Source: Chrysopilus asiliformis
Taxonomy: Eukaryota > Arthropoda > Insecta > Diptera > Rhagionidae
DNA length: 64,000 nucleotides
Assembly (NCBI GenBank): GCA_964034945.1
Contig: OZ035961.1
Span: 306,001 to 370,000 of the forward strand
Direction of reading: 5' to 3'
The position numbers were made by a program, and so were the translations under genes. Under the pieces are notes generated by a model. The model made no database searches and was not told the DNA's origin. It saw only the letters and a program-made list of their open reading frames with translations. This document shows, piece by piece, positions 50,301 to 63,799 of this stretch. Position 1 is the stretch's first letter. Each line of letters begins with the position of its first letter.

Positions 50301-53300
50301 CACGAAAAAACACATTTTTTGTAGTTTTGATTCTCATAAATGAATTAAATTAAAACTTTACCATTAGTTTTTCAGTTTTCGAGACCATACAGTACGTGAG
50401 AAGTGTGAAATATGCTGTCAATTTCGCAGTCCCATGAACTGCAATGTCTGTATAAGCTCTCGCTGGCCGCAATAGACGAAGCAGTAGATTAAGTATTGTG
50501 TGCAGAATTATTTGCGCATCTCCACTTAATTCCCTATAAAAAATGTGTATGAAATTGTTTGGAAGTTTACAATCATATGCAATTGATTTACCTATGCGGT
50601 ATATTAACGGGTAATTTGTGTAGTGAATGAGTTCTATAATTAGCTCTAAACGATTGGGAAGGCACTAATGACACCAGAAGATACGATGCAGCTGTAAAAT
50701 ACATTTGAAATTAATCAAAATTCATCGAAACCATTTCATCGGTTTTTTACCATTTCGAACTCTTGAATTATTGTGTGCCATTAAGAACTGTTCGACCCAA
50801 CTCTCTGCAGATTGTAGGATCCAAGCGTGAGCGATTTTATTCCGCGGCGCTTGCACGGCTAACCAATCGAGGGCAGATTGTGGACAGTATTCGGCTGCAT
50901 CCCAAACTCTCTGCAGGACAAGCTGTGAGAAGCATGGCAGACCGGATGGCCCACCCTGTGGCTCAGTCAGCAATGTTAAAAGTTTGAAAAATGGACCACA
51001 CAATTCGGTGTGTTTGGTAACCGACGTGAAAAGCATTGTGATTATTTGATTCGCTAATCGTTCATCCCAACGGCACAATGCATGTATTAGATGTCGCGTT
51101 TGATGCGGATTTATGTTGTCTTTGATTTGCTGATACAAGAATGGGAAACCCTGAAAGCAAGCCGAATGTAAAAATCAAATTTAAATCAATGTTTTTTTGT
51201 CGTGAAATGTTTACCTTTCCACCAGCGATCGCATTGTAATCCTTTGAGGATAGATGCAAGCGAAAATCTGGTCCCCTGGAACGTTCTACAAGCGATGCGA
51301 CCAACGCAATCATTTTATCCAATGAGGCTGGACGGGCTTTGTCAACTGATAATGCTTCATCGGAGGAATTATCATCATTATCGGAACCAGCATCCATCTA
51401 AAAGATAAAACGTCGCATTAAAATCTGACACCTTTAAAAAAAACGAATTAAAAAAAAATATTTACGCAGTCTTGCTGTTTGTTTCCTAAATAAAAATCAG
51501 CAACACTCCGGATTACGTTAATTCTCAGTAGGAATAACGTCTCCTCATCACCCATTCGCGAGAATTCATAGAGTAAACCAAAAAATTCAGACAAATGCCG
51601 CAAATGAGCTTTGGCGCCGTGTTCCATCAGTAAAATTAAAGATTTTATAAAACGAGTAATACAAGAGGCATTGCCAATAACATCCTTTCCCTCCTCATCC
51701 GTTTCCGTTTTCAAATACAGCGTGTAATGTGATTGCCTATTGGAAATAATTGTGGATAATAGAAATTTACTTGTATTTAATTTAAATGTGTTTCTTGTAC
51801 CGTAATCGCTGTATAACGTGGATAACGAGCCTCTGGAACATTTGACGCACCATTTGATTCGGACACTGAATAAGAACCTGAACTGGCCACCATGGCTCTC
51901 TTGACATGTGAGTTAGAAACCATTCGCAGGCTTCTTGGCTAGCGTTGAATTGCTTCGTCAGTAGTTCAACCCACAGCACCATCGTTGGCTACAAAATAGT
52001 TAGAAATTTAGTTGATTTTACGAAGTACTGCGGCATCGAAATGCTGACAAAGTGTGTGATAAAACTTAATACATAGGAAAATGTGAACGAAAGTTTTAAG
52101 TCATCCTGAAAGAAAAATTTAAGTCCCTTCTACATATCTTCTAACACTAATCGACTATGATTGACCACCACTAAAACTCTGTCTCACTTTTTATCGCTCA
52201 TTGCCTGTCTAAAACCCGAAATTTTGTTCACCGAAAACTAGTTTACGAACCGAAACGTTCAGAAACTGTGACGTTAACCGACAGCGACTCCACTGTATAT
52301 TGATTTTCGTTTTTTTTTTTTCAAATTCCAGTCTACGATATAAAATATGTACAATATCGTAACTGAAAAATTAAAAAAATTTATATAAAATGGTAAGACC
52401 GAGATCAATCTTTTCTACAACGCTATTTTTACAACGCGACATTATATCAGGAACCTAGCTATCGCATTGTCTGTATTATCAACTCACTTTCTCCTTAGCA
52501 TGGATAAATGTCTCTATGAAAAAAGAGACTGATAGCTGAGCGGCTATGCACGTAACGTCAGACTGCATGAGCAGCGTTTGTGGTATGTGACCACAGATTT
52601 GCCACATAAAACTGAAAATAATGATTAAGAAAACCAATTAATGTCGTTGTGCATTTTACAATTGATTAAAATTCATCTCACTTGAAATATGTATGTTCAA
52701 AAATGTTTTTGTCCTGTAGAAAATGTCTATTATCCTGCCATATCCACTCCTCCAATTCCTTACTTAGCAGTGATTTACAATCGAAATTCACCGATGAGGA
52801 TGATGCGGCTGCTGCTGCTACAGATTTACTCGATGACGCGACCGGTGATAGTGTTGTTGTCGATGGTGACGAAGAAGATGATGATGATGATGATGTTGGT
52901 ATCAATGCATTACTAATTATTAGGCTAGAATGTTGTTGTTGTTGTAGTTGTGGTGCTCTTATTGTGTTATTGCCCTTAACGTCTATATCACATTTATTAT
53001 TTGAAATATTCACTCCTAGCTTATTATTCGTTAAGTTTTTATCGCTACTATTGACAGTTTCAGTCTCGTTTTGAATTTTATGTAAATCCTTGATGAGCTT
53101 ATTGTTCTCGCTATCCGGGCAAGTACTATTCACATCCTCATGCACTAATAGTTTAGCCTCTTTATTAATAAAACTTGCGAATCTATCATTCACTGATAAA
53201 TTGCTAGGGCCACCAATCGAGGAGAATTCACTACCATCGTTACGACTAGCACGTCGCTCATAGAATAGCATGTACGCTGAGTTTGTCTTCTCAAAACTAA

Positions 53301-56300
53301 GATCTAAATATTTCTCCGTGACGGAGTCATAAGTTTTACTCTAAAAAAAAATTTAATGTCAATCACCATAAAAAATCGAATTCGTAATTGAATTAATTTG
53401 AAAATTACTGTCATTTCACCACCAAAACACTCAGCCGCTATTTGCGATGGATCAAACAATTTCACTTCGGCGTCATTGAATAGAAACCAGCGTTCCTGTT
53501 GCAAATTCGGATATTCGTTACGCTCTTTTATGAAGCTGTAATAATGGCCACCGTCCGCTGTTCCAGTGTGGACTGTGACACCAACTAAATCGTACCTTAA
53601 AAAGAAATGACAGAAAAAAAATTGAAATTTTACCAACAAAAATTTCTGCGAAAACAAGAAAGTTTTACAGAGATTTTTACAAAAACAAAATAACCAATTT
53701 TTAGGGGCTGTCCATAAAATACGTATGTAATGCTAATTTTCGCCATGTCGAACTCCCTCCTAATTCCCCTGGTCTAGCTTTTTTGCTATGGAATTTAGTC
53801 ATACTACCTCACATTCCCATTCAATAAATGGTATACACTGCTCTTCGTCAAAGGCCTGGTTTCTAATATTCTGACTAGTCTAAAATAAAAAGAAGTTCAC
53901 TTACTCGCAACATTCACTATAGTCGTCGTCCTCTTCGGCCGCCTTAGCATCAAAATCGAGCGTATCCAACTTCACTTCAGTGCTACTATCTTCAGAGATT
54001 GAATCCTTTTTTTCACTCTCACTCGACTTGCGCGCGCTGTTCTTTCGTTCCCGTTTTTGTTTCTCCTCTGCATGTGAATAAAAACAGAAATTAAACTCAA
54101 TTTGAAAAACCCAAACCGACAAACCCACCTAAATATTGATGGGGCATTAAAGTCTTCTCCACATAATCCGACATATCGAGCCTCATCGGGAATGAAAAGT
54201 GTGTGTTGACCTTCTCTTTGAGCATCGTGACCATATTGAAGGTGTATCGCATCGTATTGAAGCACAAAATCTGCGGCAATTTCTTGAAACACGCTCGCTT
54301 CTCTGCCCGAACTTTCCTTCCGCACTGCGAGCAAGTATACATGTTGTCCCCCTCGAGGGTGTCCTTAACGGTGACCTCATCAAGCGACTCTTGCAGATTT
54401 CGCATATCAGCCACCTGACATCGCACCGTGTAGAATTCCTCGGCCGTCCGACTCACATGGCCGCAGTCCAAGGACACAACGTTATTGCTGAGTGTTCCGC
54501 AGAACAGTCGCTTCACCAAGGTTTTCAATTCTGGCGTCATTTCCTCCAACTTGGACACCAGATCGATAAAAAACTCGGCCATGTCCTTCTGCTCGCCGGT
54601 ATTCAGCGGCTGATGGTCCATTTGATAGACTCGGCAGAAAGATCTAGGATTGTAGGACTTTCGTTCCGACTCCATCAAATAAGCGAACATTCTCTGTAGT
54701 TCCTGAAGTGTAGTTGCATGCTTCTGAGCTGCCTGTGGCGGAACGCTGAGTATTGCTTCTCTCGCCTGGGGCATCATGTAAAGGTGTTGAATGCACGAAG
54801 CCATATAGCAAGTTGCTCCCAAATTGGTCAATCCAACGTATCCACATTCCGAGCGACCGTCATCCCGCGGCCAATAGTCCCAGGGGTAGGGAGCGTGTGG
54901 TCCGGGCCGATGTTGGTCAAGCAGCTTCTCATGCAGCAGAGTGTAGTTATTAGGGCAGTTTCTACACAACTCCACCAACAAATCATAGGCAGCGGCTCTC
55001 GAAGTCTGCGATTTGCATTTGGGCTTCTGACGATTCTGCGGCGATGGCAAATCGAACAGACAATTAAAGAGTTTCTCGATAAAACCCCTCGCCTCAAGAC
55101 TAAATTTGAAGGGCGGATCGTACTTTACCAAATTCGCCATCAGGTTTATCAGCCCTACTAAACCATCGTCCTGATATCCATGGCGCGTCTCATAGAAATC
55201 CCGATCGAGAATATTCTTCGAGAGGCTGCAGCACAAGCTTTCAATGTCAATAGCACCGGATGAACAGTCCTCGAGACTCTCCTTCACCATGTCTGGAGTT
55301 AGAGTGTCGACTAAGCGCGCTAGCAGCCAGAAATAATCTCGACAGGCGGGTCCGAAGGGTTCTTTGCCTTCGTCCGGAGCCATATGATGATTGTGGCTCT
55401 GAAAGGTCATTTTCTCGGCGACCGGTAGAAATGAGACCAACTTCTGGAGTAGTGGTGCCATTAATTCGTGGCATGTTTTCGCATTGCCGAGGCAAATTCG
55501 GTAGAGTCCAGCGCAAATTTCCCTCCGGACAGCCGGCTCGGGATCGTCAAGAATGAATTTCTGTAGCCAACTCGAAATCTCCTGATCAGTCCATAGAATG
55601 TCACGAGCCTCCTTCGATGAATGAACGAAGCTAACTAAAATATTCATTACGAACTGCACAACTTGTGCACGGCCCCAGAATCCGGTCCGAAATTGAAGTT
55701 GCATAACGCCATTGATGTGCACTTCGTCATTTAAAATAGAAGCCAGACGTTTTAGTGTCGGCCTAACTTCCATCATTTCTATCATAAACGGATGGGATTT
55801 CGGTATCACCAGTAGAGTGTCATCTGGCTTCAGTTCTTCGAATCCTAGTAGGCACATAATTCGAAGTAAACTCGCTAAACAGTCGTGACGCCATTCGCTA
55901 TAACTATCCGATGGATAATTGCTATTCTGCAGTACTCCCGACATCAGAATGTCAAATAAATGGCGCATTCCGCCCGAATTTATAAAAATGTCACTCCATT
56001 TTATGTTCAGTGCGTCTAAATCTTTTCTCTCTTCTAATAATACGGATTTCGCGGTCTCCTTCTCCTCGTCGTCGTTGGTGGGGCCGTCGCTCTCCTTAAT
56101 ACTACTTGTCTCAGTTGACTCTTTTGTTCGATTGTTCTCGTCCACCGGTTTATCCTCCGTCGAGGACTCTTCGGCCGCCTTTTTCTGTACATGTTTCTTC
56201 GATTGAAATGAACTGCTACCGCTCCCCTTCGACGATCCACCGCCACTGCATAATCGGTTACCACGCGTCTGAACTGTTTTGTAGGAATGCTCCTGCCCGC

Positions 56301-59300
56301 AGCAGTTCGATTGCTTCATTTTTGTTGATAGACTCTCGACAATATGCAGCGAGTACATGAATTTCTGTAGATTGTTCGGATCCAGAAGTTCAGAGATTTT
56401 CCGTTTGACTTGATCTCTCATCAGCTGCAATTCGTCTTCGATTTGCGTTTCGCTACCCAGCAACTCCCGGCTCAACGTCTTAAACGATTCAAGCAGATTC
56501 GGATTTGTCGGTAGCATCGCCAAAATATCCCAAACACGACGCGATAGCAGTTGCGCCTTGGTGTGTGGCTGCAAATATCCGAATTTCCCCTGCATTTTCA
56601 TATCGCCGAGAGTCTGCATTAGACGAAAAAGCTCCTCGAAATATTTGGGCTGCAGCAGAAGAACAGTCGGAAGGCACTCTTTTGGTGGCGGTGGCTGCAA
56701 TGACGGATGATCTGGTGGTTCTTTTCGTCGAGCGCCGCGTCCTCCCAGCGACACGTACACGATTTGGTTATCCTTGAAGCCAACATCGCCCAAACTTCTC
56801 TCGTCGTAGTCGGATGTCAGTTCTTGTCCCTGAGTGATGATTCTCAGTGGTCCTTCGCTCAACAGAAGTCCCAATACGGGAGCAGCTACTCCAGACGTCT
56901 TGGCGCCACCCTGCAATGCTTCCCACCACTTTGCTATTTCAGCCTTGAGGTCAGCAATTAAATCGCTTGCGTGTAAATGCAGAACGGATTTCTCCGACAA
57001 TCCCGCCGGTTGCAGTATTATCCGAATGGGCGGTCCCATCCCTTCGTTTCTCAGATTACTGTGGGAGCCGATTCCCTTGCCTTCGAGAGCCCAGCGTCGT
57101 AAATGGTACGCATAACGTCTACGAAATGTCTCCAAGTGGGTATTTAGCAGCATTAAAGCTCGTTGGACACACATCAAAGCGTTCTCTTGATTCTCTAAGC
57201 TGTAAAGCAAACTACAATTTAAAATGAGAATGTACAAAAAATTTCTCACTTACTTTTTAAGATCTTCGGCCGCCTGTATCAAATGGTCCATACAGTGGGC
57301 GACGAATTCCTTTTCCAATTTCAATTGCTGTCCCATATAGTACGAGTTGATGTACTGAATAGCAGCCAGCGATACCTCTGTATTGTGTGCCCGCAATGCG
57401 ATCTTCCACAGGTGATTCATTCCGACGATTATCGCGGATGTATCGGATTGGCGTTCGTAGTGTGCAATTGCAAGCCTGGCTAAACTGCACAACTGCTGGA
57501 AGAGGCCAAGAGCCACCATTGAGATTCCTTCAGGCCGGAGCTCTGGTAGTTTCTTCAGATATAAATGCTGTAACGTTTCAATGCCGAGCGCGTGTTGCTC
57601 CACCCCCTTTGCCTGAACTTGCAACCATGCGAACAGACAGTCAGCACATTCCGGATCGTTTGCCAACCATTCCCAAAGCGCGTCCACTTGTTCGAGGCTT
57701 AGTCTAAGTGAAATCAAACATTTTTCCAATCATATTTTAAACATTCGTCAATTAAATTTTACCTGAACGACTTCGGTGAGCCCAAAGTGCTGAATACCGA
57801 AGTGAGAAATTGTAGACGCACTTGAACTTGTGTGATATGTGAGTACATCGGAGTACCGCTCTGATTCAGTACCTGAATGTGGCTGTTGTCCTTAACCGAA
57901 GTCGCGTAGTACTTAAGATTTGTGAAGAAATGATGCATCATTTTGTGTTGGCGCTCCGCCCACAATGTCACCTGATGGGTATCGGTCGCTCTGAATTGCT
58001 GAAACGAGGCAAACAACTTGGGCAGGAGTCGCAAACTGACAATAACACTGCGATTGGAGGCTAAATTTTGCAGACAGCCCTCGATGAATTTCGTACGCAG
58101 TAAGCGATCGGTGCTGAAGCAGAGGAGCGTTCCGAGAGCCTTTTCAGCTTCAAGCGCTAGCGATTCGCCAAGTTGACCCTGGAAAATGGAAACTTTTTTT
58201 TAATAAAAGGTTTGTTTTTCACGCGTAAACGGATCAACCAATTTCGATGAAATTTTAAACACGGATCGAGTTACTTGCAGAAAAAAAGAAAAACGTTTTT
58301 CCTTCCCTCACCCCTCCTCTTTTGAAACGTTCAACTGATTGGGATGCAATTTTCTGTGTTGAATAAACGATCTTCCAGACAAGCGTCTGCCATTAATTTC
58401 AACCCCCTCCCCTGCCATTATCAAGACTTTTATTGAGTTTTGATAGCAAAATTTTGGACTTTTAATTTTTGTCAGACTTAAGACTACTAAACACCGCGTA
58501 GTTTTTAGGTAAATCGCGAAATATTCCAATTTTATTGAAAATCTCATTTTAAAAATCGTCTTTGTTGATCAGTTCCGGTTAACGGAATATAATTGGCATA
58601 TTGAATGACCAAAATTTCATAATTAAGGCTCAAGTAATTTTTTTTAGTGTTGAATTTAAAAATATATTATATATATATTTGTTTTTTGAAGTGAACTAAA
58701 AATTTTCTGTTTTTTGGAAACTAATTTTTTTTAAATATTTTTATGTCGTCGCAGAGATATGATTATATCAAAATGCAATTAAATTTCCTCAAAAATTTCA
58801 AGAAAAAACATGAAGAAAAACATTTGTGGATTTTCTCGCGGGAAAATTGCATTTGGGAAATCTAATGTCGAACGTTTGAAATTTGTGCTCAAAGATTCTG
58901 TCAGGATAACGCCAAAATAGAGTCTGGAATTATGTCTTGTCCCAATTGATCGAAAATCTCTCTTTAACTTACGATTTTCTCATCCTGCAGCAGATCCCAC
59001 AGCAAAGTATTCCCCGGCTGACAAACTTCCATAATTTTAAAAACATTAATTGGCTCTTCTTTGTTGACAACAATATCGGTTGATTTCATATGTGATGTAG
59101 ATTTGTGGTCTACCACTGCATCCGCCCCATCGCGGACTCCAATCGGCCTCGATCTGGGAATCGAGAATTGAGCCAAGCAGTGCGCTCGACTTGCTAAATG
59201 CGCTAATTCTTCCTCGCATGGTGATTCATCGTCGTCGAAATCAGCCATGTTCTTCTCAGATTTATTACTCATTGGGGATGAATAGCTGCCATCATTTTCC

Positions 59301-62300
59301 CCGCCACTCAGCAGTTCGTTCAAATGGCTATCGGATATTGTACTAATAAACGGCCCTTCCCCATGAAGATGACTCAGTACGGACGACTGCATTTGAGTTT
59401 CACTGCAGTCGCTATCGTTTACGGCAAGATCTCCCTCGCTGGGCGATTCCACGCCCCAAATCGCTTCGACTAGCTCATGAGCGAGCCTTGTCAGAGGTAA
59501 ATTGTTGTTCTTACGGCGTTTTCGGGTCTTTTTACGCACTCCCTCTGACTGGACAGCTTCATCTTCGGTGCTGGAGCCGTCCTCAATATTCGATATTCGA
59601 CGGTTTTTGATTGTAATTCTGAAAAATTGTAACGTGAATTAAATCTACGAGAACTTAAGTGTTTCAAAGAAAATTTACCCTGGACTTTCCTTCAACTTAA
59701 TGCAATCAAACTCTTCGGTGATGTTCATCTTTATTTTACTTGAATCTACAAACAGGAAAATTCAAATTAGATTAAAATAATAAAAAATATATTTACCCTC
59801 GATAGGATCACAGCAATCCTGTTTGTGTCTGGCTTGCTTACACGGTGGAGCCCCACAATCCGATCCACCTTCAATATCAATGGGGCTCTTTTGGCTCGCC
59901 GAGCTATCATCGTCCTGTTGTTCTTCTTCAGTGTTGCTACCATCGATGCTGACGCTATTCTCAGAGCTCGTCGCCATAGCAGTCTGTTGGACAATAGTTT
60001 CGGATGGGATTTCCATTTGTGAGCGATTACCATCTCGGGTCCAAATTAATTTCGTCAAAGCGGACGCTATGTAAATACTCTGCAATCAGAGACAAAAGTT
60101 TGCAAAACCTATCGCAATGTCTGTGAAATGGCTTACCTGTTCGGTATGCTCTTTCGGATCTAAATGACATAACAACGAGTACAAATGCATCGTTGGCCTC
60201 GGAGCCAAATTCTTAACCAACGAAGGTAGAATATCATAAATTGGCTTTGAGCAATGTTTGAGTTGTGCCGCTTGCCATATAAGATTTATGTGCTCCTCAT
60301 TGATTTGATTCTCCACAGCGAGAAAATTTAATACTACATGCGATTGCTTAATAACCTCAACGTGTAAATTCGGTCCGAATAGATGCGAAACGATTTGATT
60401 CTCGGTCAGCCAATCGGCTAGCTTTTGGCCAACAATTTCAACTTCGCTAACCGTTTCCGTTGTGCAGATCTCATTAAAAAGATTGATGTGAGCATTGATT
60501 TGAGCCATTCCCGCCAATCGCATCGTCAAAGTGGTCGAATTGAAATACTTAAAGGCCAACGCTAGACCTTCAACGTCAAAATTTATGGTTGAGTCAAGAG
60601 GATCCCGAATTGCCGACCACATAAAATCTGCCATTGAACGTGTAGCCTGCGATCGAAGATCCTGATCGGATAATTTGCACATGTATTGAAGTACTTTTAC
60701 ACGCAACGGTATGAAGAGTTGCACAATGCAACGATAGTTTAGCCAAAGCTTTAAATTCGATACAACCGCCGCAATTGCATGGGCGGTGGTAACGGGCAGA
60801 TTTGTGTAGTCAAAACAAGCGGTCATTGCTGCAAAACCGCCACTATTGCAGAACAGGGAGACGTTGCGGAGTAGAAATGCAGGGATCTCGTTGTCATGGA
60901 GGTCGCATATCACGCTTAGATTCTGGGCTTCTTCGGCAGTGATCTCATCGAGACGGGAGTGGACGCCGTGCTTGTAAGCAATGTAAAGGGGAAAATTCAA
61001 AAGAAATGCCTTCGAGACGAGAATCAGCAGTTTCTCCAGTTCCGGCAACGTCCATTTCTCCTCCTGAGCCTGTGACGAATTGCCTTCCTTATCACCACTT
61101 GCGTCCGATTCAGTTGTTGTTATTGTGCTTAACTCCGGCTTCTCGTCTGCATTTCCATCGTCATTATTACTATTGCTAGTGTTATTGTTGTTGCTATTAC
61201 TATTATTACTGCTGCCACTGCATGTAGCACTACTGCCGTTACCGCTATCTAAGCTACTACTTCTACTACTGCTGCTATTATTGTTGTTATTATTACTATT
61301 CGCAGTATTATTAGCTGTTGTACTGCTACTACTATTTGCAGCACTGCCTGATGCTGTAGCACGTTCAGCCTTGTCTTCCTCGAGTAATTTCTTAATATTT
61401 TTTAAATTACAAACAGTTAAACATATCATTGACTGCACGATCAAATTAAAACGCTCAAAGTTCTTGACATCTCGATAACAGCACATACATTGCCTAAATT
61501 TTAATCGTTTAATACGGTTTCGTTTTAAAAAATCGATTTACCTTTGCTGCCATGATTGAATGTATGCGAAAGCGACCTCAATTTCACTCTTTAGTAATAC
61601 TAGAGGCTTGGTATCATTGTTGCTAATCCTCGTTTCATCTAGAATTATTTACAGGAGGAAATTAAAATATCGTATCTTGTACAAATTTAATCGAAGTGTT
61701 TCAGAAAGAAAAACTTAAGGATGCAACGAAAATTCAGTTTACTTTAAGCTTTCACAACTAAACTAGCTAGCAACAATATTCGTTTTGGTTGTCTTTTTCT
61801 TTTGTAATTTTTTCATGAGCGACCAAATTACAGTACACTAAAAAAAGTGTGGTTTTCCGGGCTGTACGATTTAATCTTTTGCAGACAGATGTTAGATTGT
61901 GCAGATTTCTTGCAGGTCACTTCGTTCCGACTGTGATTTTTTTGAATCTCCGATTAGAAACAGTTTGGAAATCGATTTTCGCAAAAACATTCGATACAAT
62001 CTAATCCAAATCAACGACTCTCAAAACCCTCCCATGTAGAAACAGATTGGGATAAAATACTTTAGGCCTGGCGACAGTTTAAACACGTACTAAAACGGTA
62101 TCATGTAGAAAAACCCGTCGGCAGCCGATAGCGTGTATGGTCGACCTTAGATTTCCCGGCCGGTTGGTAAAAAAAATCAAAATTGTAAAATTCCTCCTCA
62201 TAAGGTTGGGCATGTTTGTTTGGTATTAGGTATATTTGAAGACAACTTTGCACCAGCAAGGGAGTATTGTAGTGGCCGAAAAAAATTGTGGTCCGACAGT

Positions 62301-63799
62301 GCAAGGTCAGGATTATACGGTGGATTCCTCAAAACTTCCCAACCAAACTCTGTCAATTTTTGGCGAGTCAGCAGATTTATAAGTGGTTTAACGTTGTCGA
62401 GGTGGAGTACAACACCTTTCCTGTTGATCAATTCTGGCCATTTTTCCTCAAGCGGCCGCTTCAATCTCATTAATTGTTCGCAAAAGAGTGCAGAATCAAT
62501 CGAATCAAGTGCAGAATCAACCAACCAAACATACTTCCTTGTCGACAGTCCTGACTTTGCCACTGTCTGTGCATATTCACGATCTTTTTCACATTATGTT
62601 GTCATGCGTGATCCATTTTTCATCGCCTGTTACCAACAGCTACAAAAATGACTCGATGCCATTGCCTTCCTTTAGTGAATCGCAGGTGGATGCGATCCAT
62701 TAAACGTCGAGCTTTTTTTTGGTATCCACCTCTTTTCAAACGGTTTAACTCATTTTATGTTATAAATTGGACTACAACTTTCCTGAATTTCATAGTACCA
62801 AAGATAAATACTTAAGAAAAGAGGCGCTTAAATATAAATTTAGATGTTTTTCACCTCAAATAATACGGACTTAAAATGTAAGAAGTGTTTTGTATAAAAT
62901 CTAAAGTTGCAAATAAATTATTTTATCGGTTTTTAGCTAACTAATTTAAAATGTTCTAAGTCAATGAATAGTAATTATTGATAAATTATGAATTAACTGT
63001 TGTTTTGTGTTTTTCCATAAACAATTTTATAAAACAAAGCCAGAGCTGCAGGAAGAAAAAACGAAGGAAAATTCCCCTTTGTATGCTTTGTTCGGTTAAT
63101 ATTTATAGCTGGATTAGGAGCTAACTTTGGATTTGATTTAAAGTAAATGATCAACTTTAAGATAATTAGGTTTAATAATAAGAATTTTACCAATGAGTTA
63201 TGCGAAATTAGACTTTTTTCATATTTTATTTCAGCTTTATTTAAGGCATTAATATTTATATGTAGCTAAGACTTTTACTATTCCGAAATTAATTTATGAG
63301 ATTGGTTTTAGTTGAAGCTAAGAATAGAGCTCCCACTAAAAATAAAGAATTCCAAGAGCAATGTGAAAAGGATCAAATGCTAAATAGATACATGCTAGGA
63401 CAATTGGCTACCATTGGTACTAGACGCAAATTTCCTCTCTCCCTCAAAATTTCTGGACTTTTAAGTCGATTCCAACGGCTCATCAAACTACCAGACACAA
63501 GCTGAAAAAATTCTCGCTTCAATTTCAGAAAATATTTATGGATTTTCCATGGTAAACTCTTTTCGTTTACGAAACGTCAAAATGCCAGCCACAACCGAAC
63601 AAAGGATCTGCTGCTTGGGCCTAGTGAAAATCTCGGAATCGCGTCTGCAAACTGGGAGATCAATGGAAATCACTTGGGCAGTGAAAAGAAGACACCTCGC
63701 CGTCTGGAATTGTCGGGGAAAGAAAAAATTAAGGCGATTTAGTTTCTTACATGACGATGACACCAACAGATGCAAGAAATCAGAGCATACGTCGCACAT
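47326..63799 (-). CDS. puf: puffyeye/USP34 giant ubiquitin-specific protease, complete
   Basis: There are 25 coding exons, from the 5' end: 63799-63751, 61638-61542, 61493-60137, 60079-59797, 59745-59679, 59618-58973, 58178-57763, 57703-57254, 57199-54129, 54067-53905, 53595-53409, 53340-52682, 52611-52488, 51988-51801, 51736-51466, 51397-51215, 51150-50751, 50691-50592, 50533-50362, 50290-50100, 49709-49357, 49299-48525, 48456-48333, 48255-48048, 47849-47326. All phases agree, giving 3685 aa (human about 3546). Family role: a deubiquitinase; the fly protein counters Myc turnover, the vertebrate one acts in Wnt and DNA-damage signalling. Seen: alpha-helical repeat regions, a ubiquitin-like stretch (near 57000), the USP domain with Cys box NLGATCYMAS (Cys about 1919), zinc-knuckle cysteines (TCSQCG), His box GTADGGHYYSF (about 2217), and a C-terminal KRRK basic signal. 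Confidence 0.94.
53262..54850 (-). other. puf: USP catalytic domain of puf
   Basis: Spread over parts of exons 9-12. From N to C: GLTNLGATCYMAS with the nucleophile at codon 54810-54808; TGEQKDMAEFF; the finger region with CGHVSRTAEEF and YTCSQCGRKVRAEKR; FNTMRYTFNM; then a charged insert in exon 10 (53905-54067, rich in Lys, Glu and Ser); then GTADGGHYYSF with the catalytic His; FNDAEVKLFD supplying the third residue; and YMLFYERR at the end. All catalytic elements are intact, so the enzyme should be active. Confidence 0.92.
58179..58972 (-). other. puf intron 6
   Basis: Phase 0, between exons ending QDEKI and starting GQLGES. AT-rich with C-rich patches around 58290-58420 that resemble degenerate dispersed repeat text ('accaatttcgatgaaatttt'). 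No coding signal. Confidence 0.75.
61639..63750 (-). other. puf intron 1 (2.1 kb) with mariner relic
   Basis: Donor gtaaga at 63750, acceptor ttctag ending at 61639; it splits the Tyr codon t|at. It contains a mariner transposase relic (62105-62760) in the same orientation as the gene. No other coding exon is seen. Confidence 0.78.
62105..62760 (-). pseudogene. degenerate mariner transposase relic
   Basis: On the minus strand: a LMDRI-like block (about 62700), VTGDEKWI holding the first catalytic Asp (62610-62635), then after frameshifts CEQLMRLKRPLEEKWPELIN, RKGVVLHLDN with the second Asp, and WEVLRNPPYNPDL then LSDHNFF with the third. Between the second and third Asp there are 34 residues, the mariner DD34D signature; the third Asp stands where mariners have Asp rather than Glu. 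The HHDNARPH motif has decayed to LHLDNVKPL, and frame breaks upstream make it inactive. Terminal repeats are not identified; bounds are approximate. Confidence 0.82.
63751..63799 (-). CDS. puf: puf first coding exon
   Basis: Encodes MCDVCSDFLHLLVSSS plus one base. It ends in phase 1, and the next exon (61638) starts with the two bases that complete a Tyr codon. USP34 proteins start MC..C.D followed by hydrophobic residues, so the family N-terminus, the phase and a gtaag donor all agree. Residual doubt is only whether other 5' exons precede it. Confidence 0.75.

Noticed and set aside
54199..54699. 166-codon plus-strand frame inside puf exon 9
   Set aside because: Antisense shadow of the conserved USP domain.
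61080..61478. 132-codon Leu-rich plus-strand frame
   Set aside because: It is the antisense of the Ser/Asn codon repeats in puf exon 3; poly-Leu is an artefact of reading those repeats backward.
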